Shown here piece by piece: positions 7,522 through 16,756 of a stretch of 64,000 nt of DNA. Within the stretch, counting starts at the first letter, position 1, and each line of letters starts with the position of its first letter. Below the pieces are notes generated by a model that worked only from the letters and a program-made list of their open reading frames with translations, had not been told where the DNA came from and did not search any database. A program made the position numbers and the translations under genes. This DNA is from Millisia brevis NBRC 105863 (GTDB lineage: Bacteria; Actinomycetota; Actinomycetes; Mycobacteriales; Mycobacteriaceae), in NCBI RefSeq assembly GCF_001552615.1, contig NZ_BCRN01000003.1, forward strand, positions 1 through 64,000, written 5' to 3'.

Positions 7522-9522
7522 ATGCCAGCCGCGCGCCGTTTCGCCCGCTTGTTGATCGTTCTGTCGCTGGCCGCCCTGGGCTGTCTTCTCGGGATCGGCG
7601 CGTCGACGGCCGAGGCGCCGATGCGCGTCCCGCAGCCGATCACCGATGACGCCGGGGTGCTGAGCAGCGCCGATGAGGCGCGCATCCAGGAGGCGACCGA
7701 CTCCCTCTTCAATGATCACGGCCTGCAGCTGTGGGTGGTCTACGTCAACACCTTCAACGGCATCGGGTACGAGAGCTGGATCAACCAGACCGCCGACAAC
7801 AGCGATTTCGGCCCCAACGACGCGCTGCTCGCCGTCGCCGTCCAGGACCGCGCCTACGGGCTGTGGGTCTCGCCGGAGAACACCTCGGTATCCGACAGCG
7901 ACTTCGCGTCGATCGAGACCAACTCGGTGGAGCCGGCCTTGCGCAACGGCGACTGGGCCGGCGCCGCGGTGGCCGCCGCCGACGGGTTCTCCAACGCTTA
8001 CGCCGGGATCAACCCGGCGATCCTGATCGGCGTCGGCGGCGTTGCGGTCGCCGGTGCGGGTGGCCTGGTGGTCCGATCGCGGATCAAGCGCAAGCGGGCG
8101 CTCAACCGTGGCGTCGACGACGCGCGGGAGATCGACCCGACCGACACCGCCCGCCTGGCGAAGCTGCCGATCGAGGTCCTCGACGAGCGCGCCAAGGAGA
8201 TCCTGGTCGAAACCGACAACGCCATCCTCAACTCCGCGGACGAATTGCAGTTGGCGGTCGACGAATTGGGGCAGGTCGGAGCGGCCGGCTTCTCCGCCGC
8301 GATGGACCGCGCCAAGGCGGCATCGGCGCGCGCCTTCCAGATCCGCCAGCAACTGGAGGACTCGATCCCCGAGACGCCGCAGCAGCGCCGGGACATGCTG
8401 ATCGACATCATCAAGTCCTGCGGCACCGCGGACCGGGAGCTCGACGCCGAGGTCGAGAAGTTCGATCAGACCCGCAACCTGCTCATCGAGGCACCGTCCC
8501 GGTTGGATGCGCTCACCCAACAGCAGATCGCGATCATCGCGCGGCTGCCCGAGTCGCAGCGGATCCTGGACAGCCTGCGTGCGAAGTACCCGGCGTCGGT
8601 CCTCGATCCGGTCGACGACAATATCGACCTCGCGCGGCACGACGCCGAGTTGGCCGAGCAGAACATCGACGCCGGCCGCAAGGCAGTCGTCCTTCCGGCC
8701 GGGCAGCAGGGGCCGGTGGTCGACGCGATCCGTACCGCGGAGGCTGCCCTGGGCCAGGCCACCGCGCTGCTCGATGCGGTCGACCACGCCGATGCGGCCA
8801 TCGCCGCGGCCATCGCAAACCTCCCCAGCGCGCTGGCGGATCTGCGCACCGATATCGACAAGGTCGGCAGCGTCCGCGAGCACGCGAGCCAGGAGCTGTT
8901 GGGCGCCCAGCAGAACGCCCGCGAGGCCCTGGCCGCGGCCGAGGCGAACGGCTCGACCGACCCGTTGGGCAGCGCGCAGCGGGTGGCGCAGTCCGACGCC
9001 GAGCTGGGTCGGCTGCTCGCCGCGGCGATCGACGAGAAGGACCGCTTCGATCGCGCCTCGCAGCGGGCGATCGTCGGCATCCAGCAGGCCCAGTCGGCGA
9101 TCACGGCCGCCAACGACTTCATCACCACCCGCCGCGGGGGTATCGGCGCCGAGGCCCGCACCAACCTGGCCGAGGCCCAGCGGCAGCTCGGCGTCGCCCA
9201 GCAGCAACTCCAGCAGTCCCCCGAGGCCGCCGAACAGTCCGCGGCCGCCGCGGCCCGGCTGGCGTCGAGCGCGATCGCCCGCGCCAAGTCGGACGTGGCG
9301 ACCTTCGAGTCCCGCAACCGCCCGACCGGCGGCGGATCGGGCTTCAACGCGGGCGTGCTGGCCGGTGTGCTCGTCGAGGGCATGATCCGGGGCTCGGCCG
9401 GCGGCAGCCGCGGGCGCAGCGGCGGCTTCGGCGGCGGCTTCGGTGGGGGTGGCGGCGGTCATCGCGGCCCCTCCTTCGGTGGCTCCGGCAGCTCCGGCCG
9501 CGTCCGCGGCGGACGCTTCTGA
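7522..9522 (+). CDS. Secreted/anchored TPM-domain protein with coiled-coil and Gly-rich tail
   Basis: The 666-residue protein starts at ATG 7522; upstream in-frame codons overlap the divergent ydcF. A signal peptide (FARLLIVLSLAALGCLLGIG, cleavage near STAEA) precedes a TPM_phosphatase domain (about residues 40-165: ITDDAGVLSSADEARIQEAT, LQLWVVYVNTFNG, DNDALLAV-like NDALLAVAVQDRAYG). A transmembrane helix follows (AILIGVGGVAVAGAGGLVV), then roughly 400 residues of Ala/Gln-rich coiled coil, then a tail of Gly and Arg ending GGRF. The architecture suggests an envelope scaffold. The M. tuberculosis counterpart, by gene order, is Rv2345. Biochemical role unknown. Confidence 0.85.
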   Translation: MPAARRFARLLIVLSLAALGCLLGIGASTAEAPMRVPQPITDDAGVLSSADEARIQEATDSLFNDHGLQLWVVYVNTFNGIGYESWINQTADNSDFGPNDALLAVAVQDRAYGLWVSPENTSVSDSDFASIETNSVEPALRNGDWAGAAVAAADGFSNAYAGINPAILIGVGGVAVAGAGGLVVRSRIKRKRALNRGVDDAREIDPTDTARLAKLPIEVLDERAKEILVETDNAILNSADELQLAVDELGQVGAAGFSAAMDRAKAASARAFQIRQQLEDSIPETPQQRRDMLIDIIKSCGTADRELDAEVEKFDQTRNLLIEAPSRLDALTQQQIAIIARLPESQRILDSLRAKYPASVLDPVDDNIDLARHDAELAEQNIDAGRKAVVLPAGQQGPVVDAIRTAEAALGQATALLDAVDHADAAIAAAIANLPSALADLRTDIDKVGSVREHASQELLGAQQNAREALAAAEANGSTDPLGSAQRVAQSDAELGRLLAAAIDEKDRFDRASQRAIVGIQQAQSAITAANDFITTRRGGIGAEARTNLAEAQRQLGVAQQQLQQSPEAAEQSAAAAARLASSAIARAKSDVATFESRNRPTGGGSGFNAGVLAGVLVEGMIRGSAGGSRGRSGGFGGGFGGGGGGHRGPSFGGSGSSGRVRGGRF

Positions 9523-9665
9523 TCACCCGACCTGCGCGCACCCTGCTGCTGCGCCCGGCGCTGCCGGACACGCCGCGGTGGCCTCGCCACAGACCATGCG
9601 TCACCGCGCCGCCGCGACAACTATCTCCTCGGACCCCCCGATTCCGTACCTGTTGTGGCTGTCTC

Positions 9666-10193
9666 CTAGGAGTCGGTCCCCGATGCGTCCCACCCCAGGC
9701 GATCGCGCAGTCGCGCGGTGGCCCGCCCGAAGATCGCCCCCTTGCCGGGGATGAAGTCGGAGGGCGTGAGGCGCCGCCCGAGCCGGCCCTCCAGGCAGCC
9801 GATGCACAGATGGCCGACGCGATCGGGCACGACGCTCAACCACAGGTCGTCGTGCACCATGAAGTACTCGTCGATCTCCAACATGTTGGTGCGGCAGTCC
9901 AGGCACCGCCAGTCCGTGACCTCGAGGACCATCTCGTAGACGACGGTCGTTCCGTCCCGGTGGTGCAGCCGGCGTATCCAGGTCGACCCCGATACCCGCG
10001 CCAGGTCCCCGGCGATCTCGCGGACCCGCGCGTCGATGATCTGCTCGATCTCCAGGCGCCCGGACACCGGCCCGGCGGTGTGCTCGATGTCGTCACCGTC
10101 CGGGGAGACAACCGTGCGGTGCAGCCCCCACTGCACGGTGACCTCCGGAACCCCGATCTCGTACTCGTACTCGTCCGCGGTGATCAGCGACAT
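9666..10193 (-). CDS. Conserved actinobacterial protein with paired Cys motifs
   Basis: This 175-residue soluble protein of unknown function has two metal-site-like Cys pairs: RCLDCRTNM near residue 95 and LCIGCLEGRLGR near 130. They enclose EIDEYFMVHDDLW, and RLTPSDFIPGKGAIFG follows. The C-GC-LEARLGR-LTP pattern recurs in actinobacterial hypotheticals, often phage-linked. The N-terminal 80 residues are acidic. It starts at ATG 10193, 26 bp from the end of the upstream Lrp gene on the same strand. The 143-bp gap to the TPM gene holds nothing recognisable. Confidence 0.7.
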   Translation of the reverse strand: MSLITADEYEYEIGVPEVTVQWGLHRTVVSPDGDDIEHTAGPVSGRLEIEQIIDARVREIAGDLARVSGSTWIRRLHHRDGTTVVYEMVLEVTDWRCLDCRTNMLEIDEYFMVHDDLWLSVVPDRVGHLCIGCLEGRLGRRLTPSDFIPGKGAIFGRATARLRDRLGWDASGTDS

Positions 10194-10219
10194 ACCCAGA
10201 TGGTGGCACGGGCGGGCGC

Positions 10220-10702
10220 TCAGGTCCGCGCATCGACCGGCCGACCGATCGGCGTGAGCGGCCGACCGGTAACCGTCGAGGAGTAGGCGACGCTGGTGGT
10301 GACGCTGCCGAGCGCCCCGATGCGGCCGGAGACCTGTTCGAGGTGGCGCATCGACGTCGCGACCACCTTCATGACGAAGCAGTCGTCGCCGGTGACGTGG
10401 TGCGCCTCGATCACCTCGGGCGTCTCGTCGAGCACGCGGTGCAGGGGGCCGTAACTGCTGCTCGGATAGCGCAGGCGCAGGAACGCGGTGATCGTGTACC
10501 CGAGTTTCTCCGGGTCGATCCGGGCCCCGTAGCCGGTGATCACGCCGGTCTCCTCGAGCCGCCGGATCCGCTCGGCGGTGGCGCTGTGGGACATCGAGAT
10601 GCGCCGCGCGACCTCCGCGATCGAGGCGCGGCCGTCCCGCTGCAGTTCGAGGATGATCGCGGCGTCGACCGGGTCGATTCCCGCTGGGTCACTGACGGTC
10701 AT
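10220..10702 (-). CDS. Lrp/AsnC-family transcriptional regulator
   Basis: The 160-residue regulator has an N-terminal AsnC winged helix (IDPVDAAIILELQRDGRASIAEVARRISMSHSATAERIRRLEETGVITGY, written here as the fold pattern LD..I...L..DGR.S..E.A) and a C-terminal RAM ligand-binding domain (EVIEAHHVTGDDCFVMKVV). It is divergent to the rhodanese gene, with a 92-bp shared promoter region containing CGATG-GCG-CATCG (10730-10742). Likely targets are itself and the rhodanese. The effector is unknown. Confidence 0.9.
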   Translation of the reverse strand: MTVSDPAGIDPVDAAIILELQRDGRASIAEVARRISMSHSATAERIRRLEETGVITGYGARIDPEKLGYTITAFLRLRYPSSSYGPLHRVLDETPEVIEAHHVTGDDCFVMKVVATSMRHLEQVSGRIGALGSVTTSVAYSSTVTGRPLTPIGRPVDART

Positions 10703-10794
10703 ATGCCGATACTGCCGCGATGCTCCCGCCGATGGCGCATCGATGCCGGGATTTGTCGGTTCACGGGCCGCCGCACCGTCGATACCGTCGTCGC

Positions 10795-11244
10795 ATGACT
10801 TCGCACGAGCCCCTCTCGCCCGCCGATCGGGTGCGCCACTTCCGCCATCGACTGACCATGGAGACCGACCCCTCCGACGTCTTCGCCGCGCAGCGGGCCG
10901 GCGATCGGTTCGTCCTGGTCGACTCCCGCTCGGAACAGGCGTGGCGTCAGGGGCGCATCGTCGGGGCGCTGCACCTGCCGACCGCGCAGATCGCCGACCG
11001 CGCCACCCGGGAGATCCCGACGGATGTTCCTGTAGTCACCTACTGTTGGGGTCCCGGCTGCAACGGCTCGACGCGGGCCGCGCTGGAGTTCGCTCTCCTG
11101 GGCTACACCGTGCGGGAGATGATCGGCGGCTACGAGTACTGGGTGCGGGAGGGGTTGCCCACCACCTCCGATGCGGGACGGGTACGAACGACCGTCGATC
11201 CGTTGACGGCGCCCGCCCGGACCCGCCCCGCCGCCGACGACTAG
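10795..11244 (+). CDS. Single-domain rhodanese-like sulfurtransferase
   Basis: The 149-residue protein begins at ATG 10795. It has a rhodanese fold: FVLVDSRSEQAWRQGRIVGALHLP (CH2A-like), VVTYCWGPGCNGST with candidate catalytic Cys84 and a second Cys88, and MIGGYEYWVREGLP. Rhodaneses carry sulfane sulfur on the active-site Cys. The substrate is unknown. The divergent Lrp regulator suggests amino-acid-responsive control. It is convergent with glyS, with a large inverted repeat between them. Confidence 0.88.
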   Translation: MTSHEPLSPADRVRHFRHRLTMETDPSDVFAAQRAGDRFVLVDSRSEQAWRQGRIVGALHLPTAQIADRATREIPTDVPVVTYCWGPGCNGSTRAALEFALLGYTVREMIGGYEYWVREGLPTTSDAGRVRTTVDPLTAPARTRPAADD

Positions 11245-11252
11245 AAACCCGC

Positions 11253-11328
11253 ACACCCCTCGACCCCGGCTTTGGGGAGCCTCCTAGCCACCGGGTGGCT
11301 GGAGAACTCCCCAAGCCGAAGAGGTGTC
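11253..11328. terminator. Large imperfect hairpin between convergent genes
   Basis: CGGCTTTGGGGAG (11268-11280 region) pairs with CTCCCCAAGCCG (11307-11318). An inner AGCCACC-GGG-TGGCT stem and flanking ACACCCCT/AGAGGTGT arms extend it. It sits between the rhodanese stop and the glyS stop and probably ends both transcripts. Confidence 0.65.
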
Positions 11329-11330
11329 GG

Positions 11331-12722
11331 TCAGGCTCCGACGAGCCGCTCGGCGAGGTAGCCGACGACGCGGTCCAGGCCGACGCGCTCCTGCGCCATG
11401 CTGTCGCGCTCGCGGATGGTGACCGCCTGGTCCTCGAGGGTGTCGAAGTCGACGGTGATGCAGAACGGGGTGCCGACCTCGTCCTGGCGGCGGTAGCGAC
11501 GGCCGATCGCGCCGGCGTCGTCGTACTCGATGTTCCACAGACCGCGCAGCTGGGCGGCGAGATCCTTGGCCTTCGGGGTGAGGTCGGCGTGCCGGCTCAG
11601 CGGCAGCACCGCGGCCTTGATCGGCGCGAGGCGCGGGTCGAGGCGCAGCACGGTGCGCTTGTCGACGCCGCCCTTGGCGTTGGGGGCCTCGTCCTCGTGG
11701 TACGAGTCGACCAGGAAGGCCATCAGCGAGCGGGTCAGACCGGCCGCCGGCTCGATGACGTACGGGGTGTACCGGGTCTCGGTGGCCTGGTCGTAGTAGC
11801 TCAGGTCGACCTTGGAGTGCTCGGCGTGGGTGCTCAGGTCGAAGTCGGTGCGGTTGGCGACGCCCTCGAGCTCACCCCACTCGCTGCCGGCGAAGAAGAA
11901 GCGGTACTCGATGTCGACGGTGCGCTTCGAGTAGTGCGACAGCTTCTCCTTCGGGTGCTCGTAGAGGCGCAGGTTGTCGCGGTCGATACCGAGGTCGACG
12001 TACCACTGCAGGCGGGTGTCGATCCAGTACTGGTGCCACTGCTCGTCGTCGCCCGGCTTGACGAAGAACTCCATCTCCATCTGCTCGAACTCGCGGGTGC
12101 GGAAGATGAAGTTGCCGGGGGTGATCTCGTTGCGGAAGCTCTTGCCGATCTGGCCGATGCCGAAGGGCGGCTTCTTGCGCGAGGTGGTCAGCACATTGGC
12201 GAAGTTGACGAAGATGCCCTGCGCGGTCTCGGGGCGCAGGTAGTGCAGCCCGTCCTCCGACTCGACCGGCCCGAGGTAGGTCTTGAGCATCATGTTGAAG
12301 TCGCGCGGCTCGGTCCACTGCCCCTTGGTGCCGCAGTCGGGGCAGACGATCTCGTCCATCGATACCGCGTCCGGATCATCGAGGCCGTGCTTCTCCGCGT
12401 ACGCCTCCTGCAGGTGGTCCTGCCGGTGGCGCTTGTGACAGTTGAGGCACTCGACCAGCGGGTCGTTGAACACGCCGACGTGGCCGGACGCGACCCAGAC
12501 CTGGCGGGGCAGGATCACCGACGAGTCGAGGCCGACGACGTCCTCGCGGCCGGTGACCATCGAACGCCACCACTGCCGCTTGATGTTCTCCTTGAGCTCC
12601 ACACCCAGTGGCCCGTAGTCCCACGCGGAGCGGGTACCGCCGTAGATCTCGCCGCTCGGGTACACCAACCCCCTGCGCTTCGCGAGATTCGCGACGGCGT
12701 CGATCTTGGACTTCGGAGCCAC
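11331..12722 (-). CDS. glyS: Glycyl-tRNA synthetase
   Basis: This class II alpha2-type GlyRS charges tRNA-Gly in the cytoplasm. The chosen GTG start at 12722 gives 463 residues, with AAGGAAAG 8 nt upstream; starting at 12731 would add three residues. Seen features are motif 1 near [20 protein letters not shown], a Zn-type Cys pair (CLNCHKRH...CPDCGTKG), motif 2 [25 protein letters not shown] and motif 3 [14 protein letters not shown]. The gene is divergent from the smtB-zur operon. Confidence 0.97.
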   Translation of the reverse strand: MAPKSKIDAVANLAKRRGLVYPSGEIYGGTRSAWDYGPLGVELKENIKRQWWRSMVTGREDVVGLDSSVILPRQVWVASGHVGVFNDPLVECLNCHKRHRQDHLQEAYAEKHGLDDPDAVSMDEIVCPDCGTKGQWTEPRDFNMMLKTYLGPVESEDGLHYLRPETAQGIFVNFANVLTTSRKKPPFGIGQIGKSFRNEITPGNFIFRTREFEQMEMEFFVKPGDDEQWHQYWIDTRLQWYVDLGIDRDNLRLYEHPKEKLSHYSKRTVDIEYRFFFAGSEWGELEGVANRTDFDLSTHAEHSKVDLSYYDQATETRYTPYVIEPAAGLTRSLMAFLVDSYHEDEAPNAKGGVDKRTVLRLDPRLAPIKAAVLPLSRHADLTPKAKDLAAQLRGLWNIEYDDAGAIGRRYRRQDEVGTPFCITVDFDTLEDQAVTIRERDSMAQERVGLDRVVGYLAERLVGA

Positions 12723-12853
12723 GGATACCACTTTCCTTGTGCCGGACCCGGCGGCGAACCGGGGAACGTTGAGTGCAGAAGCAACCCGACGAGCCTAACG
12801 GCCCGCCCGGAGGTCCCGGCCGGCGGATGGGCCGGCGCGGCGGAACATATCGC

Positions 12854-12882
12854 TTGACACGCATATATCCCCGCCACATAAT
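12854..12882 (+). promoter_or_regulatory. Sigma-70-type promoter of the smtB-zur operon
   Basis: A perfect -35 TTGACA (12854-12859) is separated by 17 bp from -10 CATAAT (12877-12882). The -10 lies at the edge of the operator palindrome, so a bound regulator would block the polymerase. Confidence 0.8.
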
Positions 12883-12898
12883 GGAAACGGTTTTCATT
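12880..12898 (+). promoter_or_regulatory. 9-1-9 Zur/Fur-like operator
   Basis: AATGGAAAC-G-GTTTTCATT is an inverted repeat with one mismatch. It overlaps the -10 and probable start site of the smtB-zur operon. AT-rich 9-1-9 palindromes are typical of Fur-family sites. Zur autoregulation is the likeliest reading; SmtB binding is the alternative. Confidence 0.7.
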
Positions 12899-12911
12899 CA
12901 AGGGGTGAGCG

Positions 12912-13322
12912 GTGACCAAAGCGGCACGAGCGACCGATCCGGCCAAGGAGACGGCCGGCGAGCAGCCACACGGGGACGAGTCGGTCTTCCCGGCGCCGCC
13001 GGAACCGGTACCTCCCAAGGAGACCCTCGAAGCCGCCGGCGAACTGTTGCGCGCCCTCGCCGCGCCGGTCCGCATCAATATCGTTCTGCAGCTGCGTCGC
13101 TCGGAGCGGTGCGTGCACGAGCTGGTCGGCATCCTCGACATCACCCAGCCGCTGGTCAGTCAGCATCTGCGCGTACTCAAGTCCGCGGGTGTGGTGCGCG
13201 GTGAGCGGGTCGGACGCGAGGTGCTCTATCGCCTGGTGGACGACCATCTGGTACACATCGTCGTCGACGCGATCGCACATGCGGAAGAGAATGCCGCGAA
13301 CCACGGTGGGGAGAATCGATGA
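12912..13322 (+). CDS. smtB: ArsR/SmtB-family metalloregulator
   Basis: The 136-residue protein has a disordered Pro/Glu-rich N-terminus (about 45 residues) and an ArsR winged helix: LLRALAAPVRINIVLQLRRSE, CVHELVGILDITQPLVSQHLRVLKSAGVV, then GREVLYRLVDDHLVHIVVDAIAHAEEN. The C-terminal alpha5 residues D, H, H and E are suited to zinc binding as in SmtB. In M. tuberculosis (Rv2358-Rv2359) SmtB derepresses zur when zinc is high. The start is a GTG after GGGGTGAGCG, and the stop overlaps zur in ATGA. Confidence 0.92.
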   Translation: MTKAARATDPAKETAGEQPHGDESVFPAPPEPVPPKETLEAAGELLRALAAPVRINIVLQLRRSERCVHELVGILDITQPLVSQHLRVLKSAGVVRGERVGREVLYRLVDDHLVHIVVDAIAHAEENAANHGGENR

Positions 13323-13726
13323 GCGAAGGGAACGGCCTGCCCGGTCGAGCCCGACGTTCCACCAAGCAGCGCGCGGCGATCGTCGGCCTGCTCGAGGAGA
13401 TCGACGAGTTTCGTTCGGCCCAGGATCTGCACGAGAAGCTGCGCTCCCGCGGTGAGGGCATCGGCCTGACCACCGTCTACCGCGCCCTGCAGGCGCTGGC
13501 CGATGAGCACGCGGTCGACGTGGTGCGCACCGACAGCGGCGAGTCGATGTACCGGCGCTGTTCCACCGGGCACCACCATCACCTGCTCTGTCGCGAATGC
13601 GGCAAGGCGATCGAGGTCGCGGGACCGGCGGTCGAGCGGTGGGCGGCGGCGATCGCCGCGGAGCACGACTTCACCGACGTCACCCACACGATCGAGATCT
13701 TCGGTACCTGTGCCGACTGTCGCTGA
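13319..13726 (+). CDS. zur: Zinc uptake regulator (FurB)
   Basis: This Fur-family repressor controls zinc-responsive genes. The 135-residue protein has a DNA-binding helix region GIGLTTVYRALQALADEHAV and a metal-binding segment STGHHHHLLCRECGKAIEV. A second Cys pair, CADC, sits at the extreme C-terminus, completing a structural CxxC...CxxC zinc site. It is translationally coupled to smtB by ATGA, so both zinc sensors are made together. It is convergent with the next gene, 24 bp between stops. Confidence 0.94.
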   Translation: MSEGNGLPGRARRSTKQRAAIVGLLEEIDEFRSAQDLHEKLRSRGEGIGLTTVYRALQALADEHAVDVVRTDSGESMYRRCSTGHHHHLLCRECGKAIEVAGPAVERWAAAIAAEHDFTDVTHTIEIFGTCADCR

Positions 13727-13750
13727 CCGGCGACCTTCGCTCGCCGCAGA

Positions 13751-14155
13751 TCAGGGAATCAGCCCGACCCGCGACCTCTCGACCTCGGTGAGCGCCAGCA
13801 CCAGCATCGTGGTCAACGCGTCGTCGCCCAGTCCCGTGGCCGGAAACGTATAGCGCAGCACGACATCGAGCGTGCGCCCCTCACCGATCGCGGACACCGA
13901 ACCGAACTGGCAGGCCGCGTTGCGCTCGGCGACCCGCCGATGCAGCGTCGCGGAGGTATTGCGATCCCAGGCCAGCACCGCGGTGAGCGTCAGCACGTCG
14001 AGCCCCTCGGCCAGGGTGGTCGCCCGCACCGAACACAGGGACCCGGCATAGGAGAAGCCGAACGAGCCATCGTCGTTGAGCGTCGTCGGCACGTACAGTT
14101 CGATCCCCTGCGCCGCCCGCCGCTGCAACTCCTCGGCCGCCGTATCGTCGCTCAT
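13751..14155 (-). CDS. Conserved hypothetical protein between zur and uppS
   Basis: The 134-residue soluble protein starts at ATG 14155, overlapping the uppS stop (ATGA). Longer readings would run into uppS. It shows alternating beta-like segments ([54 protein letters not shown]). No motif is recognised. By position it corresponds to Rv2360c of M. tuberculosis, also uncharacterised. Coupling to uppS suggests an envelope or translation-linked role, but this is only context. Confidence 0.75.
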   Translation of the reverse strand: MSDDTAAEELQRRAAQGIELYVPTTLNDDGSFGFSYAGSLCSVRATTLAEGLDVLTLTAVLAWDRNTSATLHRRVAERNAACQFGSVSAIGEGRTLDVVLRYTFPATGLGDDALTTMLVLALTEVERSRVGLIP

Positions 14156-14991
14156 CGCACTCCCCCGAATCGTCGATCGCGCTTGGCGTACTCGAGGCAC
14201 GCGTCCCACAGATCCCGGCGATCGAAGTCGGGAAACAGCTTGTCCTGGAACACCATCTCCGCGTAAGCGGACTGCCAGATCAGAAAGTTCGACGTGCGCA
14301 GCTCACCGGAGGGGCGCAGGAACAGATCGACGTCCGGCATATCCGGCTCGTCGAGATACTTGGCGATCGTCGCCTCGCTGATCCGGTCCGGGTCGAGTTC
14401 GCCGCGTGCGGCACGCTGGGCGATCTGCTTTGCGGCGTCGGCGATCTCGGCACGGCCACCGTAGTTGACGCACATGGTCAGCGTCATCACGGTGTTATCC
14501 CGGGTCAACTCCTCGGCGATCTCGAGCTCGCGAATCACGCTGCGCCACAGGCGCGGTCGGCGACCGGCCCACCGCACCCGGACGCCCATCTCGTGCATCT
14601 CGTCGCGGCGGCGCCGGATGACGTCGCGGTTGAAGCCCATCAGGAAGCGCACCTCGTCGGGGCTGCGCCGCCAGTTCTCGGTGGAGAAGGCGTACGCCGA
14701 GAGCCACTTCACGCCGATCTCGATCGCGCCGCAGACCGAGTCCATCAGCACCGCTTCGCCACGCTCGTGTCCGGCGGTTCGCGGCAGTCCGCGTTCCTGC
14801 GCCCACCGACCGTTGCCGTCCATCACCAGGGCGACGTGGTTGGGAACGAACTGTGCGGGGATCGCGGGCGGGGTGGCCCCGGACGGGTGCGGGTCCGGCG
14901 GACGGACCGTGCGGCCGGTCGCGTCCACCGACGCGGCCCTACGCGGATCGGGCGCCACTGCCCGGCTCTCTCGGTGACTCACCTGCGACAT
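14152..14991 (-). CDS. uppS: Long-chain cis-prenyl diphosphate synthase (decaprenyl/undecaprenyl)
   Basis: This enzyme adds isopentenyl units in cis to make the polyprenyl phosphate lipid carrier for cell-wall sugars. The 279-residue protein carries all UPPS signatures: [42 protein letters not shown] and [24 protein letters not shown]. Mycobacteriales have two such enzymes; the Rv2361c position points to the decaprenyl synthase. The first 53 nt overlap the end of recO. A shorter start at the GTG of VSHRES is possible. Confidence 0.94.
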   Translation of the reverse strand: MSQVSHRESRAVAPDPRRAASVDATGRTVRPPDPHPSGATPPAIPAQFVPNHVALVMDGNGRWAQERGLPRTAGHERGEAVLMDSVCGAIEIGVKWLSAYAFSTENWRRSPDEVRFLMGFNRDVIRRRRDEMHEMGVRVRWAGRRPRLWRSVIRELEIAEELTRDNTVMTLTMCVNYGGRAEIADAAKQIAQRAARGELDPDRISEATIAKYLDEPDMPDVDLFLRPSGELRTSNFLIWQSAYAEMVFQDKLFPDFDRRDLWDACLEYAKRDRRFGGVR

Positions 14992-15754
14992 CCTGCCCGA
15001 TTCCGGAAGACGGCCCGCGATCGGTCGACCGGTCGATCAGCGGCAGCGTCTTGAGGCGGCGCTCCAGATGCCACTGGACGTAGGCGGAGATCAAGCCGGA
15101 TGTCTCCGATCGAACGGCGGACACCGACGCGAGCGCGCCGTCCCAATCCCCGCGGTGCAGCGCCTCCATCAGGTCGAGCACGCCGATCTTCGGGGTGGCC
15201 GCGCCCGAGGGGCGGCAGTGGGTGCAGACCGAACCGCCGGCGGCGATGTGGAAGGCGCGGTGCGGACCGGGCGCGGCGCAGCGGGCGCATTCGCCGATCG
15301 ACGGGGCCCACCCCGCGAAACCCATCGCCCGCAGCAGATAGGCGTCGAGGATCAGTTCGTTCGGCCGGGCCTGCTCGGCGATCGCGCGCAGCGCACCGAC
15401 GGTCAGTCCGTGCAGTCGCACCGCCGGCGCCCGCTCCTCACCCGCGAGGCGCTCCGCGGTCTCGGCGATCGCGCAGGCGGTGGTGTACGCGCCGTAGTCG
15501 GCGACGATCGCGCCGGAGAGGGACTCGAGCGACTGGACCTGCATGATGATGTCGAGGCTGCGACCGGGGTGCAGTTGAACGTCGACGTGGGAGAACAGTT
15601 CGAGCTTGCCGCCGAACTTCGACCGGGTGCGCCGCACCCCCTTGGCGACCGCCCGTACCAGGCCGCCGTTGCGGGTGAGCAGGGTGACGATCAGATCGGC
15701 CTCGCCCAGCTTGTGGCGACGCAGCACCACTGCGGTATCCCGGTACGGCCTCAC
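14939..15754 (-). CDS. recO: DNA repair protein RecO
   Basis: RecO loads RecA on SSB-coated DNA with RecR. The chosen GTG at 15754 gives 271 residues; the open frame continues far upstream but loses protein character. The OB fold is at the N-terminus ([40 protein letters not shown]). A zinc site ECARCAAPG...SVCTHC lies near residues 155-185. The 3' end overlaps uppS by 53 nt in another frame, so both genes are probably co-transcribed. Confidence 0.93.
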   Translation of the reverse strand: MRPYRDTAVVLRRHKLGEADLIVTLLTRNGGLVRAVAKGVRRTRSKFGGKLELFSHVDVQLHPGRSLDIIMQVQSLESLSGAIVADYGAYTTACAIAETAERLAGEERAPAVRLHGLTVGALRAIAEQARPNELILDAYLLRAMGFAGWAPSIGECARCAAPGPHRAFHIAAGGSVCTHCRPSGAATPKIGVLDLMEALHRGDWDGALASVSAVRSETSGLISAYVQWHLERRLKTLPLIDRSTDRGPSSGIGQDVAGESPREPGSGARSA

Positions 15755-15864
15755 CGATCCAGTGTCCCACCCCGGCCCGACGCGACCGCATCGGCACGCT
15801 CGGCCCGCCTCCGGAACTCGACAGGTCACCAGGCCACTCCTGTCCTCGGTCGGCACGCCGAGCG

Positions 15865-16554
15865 TCACCAGGTCACGCCTTCGGCCTCGGCTTCGGCGAG
15901 GGCCGCATTCATCGTGATCCGGAAGCTGACACGGATACGGTCGACATCGACCTGCACCTGCGCGTCGCGGATGCGCGGTGCCGTGCACTCGACAAGGCCG
16001 GTGCCCCGCAGGACCGGACAGTCGTAGCCGGTCAGCGGCACCGCGTCCGAGGCGACGGACAGCCCGAGCGCCCGCTGGGTATCGCGCGCCAGCAGCGTCA
16101 GCGCGGTGTCGGCCGGGTACTCCTCGGGCGGTGTCGATGCCGGATGAGGTACCCATTCGGCGACGGCGAGCCCGGTCGAGTCGACCACCCACCCTCCGTC
16201 GACGGTGCTGTTCGTCAGGGTGGTGGTGCCGCCGCCGTGATAGCGAATTCCGGGCGGGCGATCGCGTTCCACCTCGACGCTCATGCTGTAGTGCGCGAAC
16301 CCGTAGGCTCCGCCGGCGTCCCGACCGCGGCAGGTCCAGGTGCTGTTGACCTCGGGCGTCTCGCAGTGGACGACCAGTCCCGGCCGACCTTCGTCGCCCG
16401 CGAGCAGACGGGTGGCGTCCTCCTGCGCCTCGGCAACGGTCGGCGCCTGCGGTCTTCCGGCGATCGCGACCATCGCGATGATCGCCGCCGGGACGAGGAA
16501 GACCGCGAGGAAGGCGACGAGTCGCCACCGCCGCGCTCGACCGGTAGTGGCCAT
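15865..16554 (-). CDS. Membrane-anchored hypothetical protein
   Basis: The 229-residue protein starts at ATG 16554. A short basic N-terminus precedes one transmembrane helix (LVAFLAVFLVPAAIIAMVAI). The remaining roughly 200 residues are extracytoplasmic. They include paired cysteines (VVHCETPEVNSTWTCRG; YDCPVLRGTGLVEC) that could form disulfides outside the membrane. The family is unknown to me. It lies upstream of recO (110 bp) and is divergent from the hemolysin III gene. Confidence 0.65.
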   Translation of the reverse strand: MATTGRARRWRLVAFLAVFLVPAAIIAMVAIAGRPQAPTVAEAQEDATRLLAGDEGRPGLVVHCETPEVNSTWTCRGRDAGGAYGFAHYSMSVEVERDRPPGIRYHGGGTTTLTNSTVDGGWVVDSTGLAVAEWVPHPASTPPEEYPADTALTLLARDTQRALGLSVASDAVPLTGYDCPVLRGTGLVECTAPRIRDAQVQVDVDRIRVSFRITMNAALAEAEAEGVTW

Positions 16555-16756
16555 CTCCGCCTCCCCGCTGCGTCCCGACCTCGCATACGGTAGCCGGCGG
16601 CTGGTCCACGGATCGCGCGCCCGAAAGCGTGCACAAACCCGACGCCACAGCGACGCCGAGGAGATAATCTCCGCGGCGAGCCTGTGGGGTGCGGTTTGTG
16701 GACGCCGCCCGATCGAGCGCACCGCCGGCGGCCGGCGACTGCGTAGCGTGGAGGCG

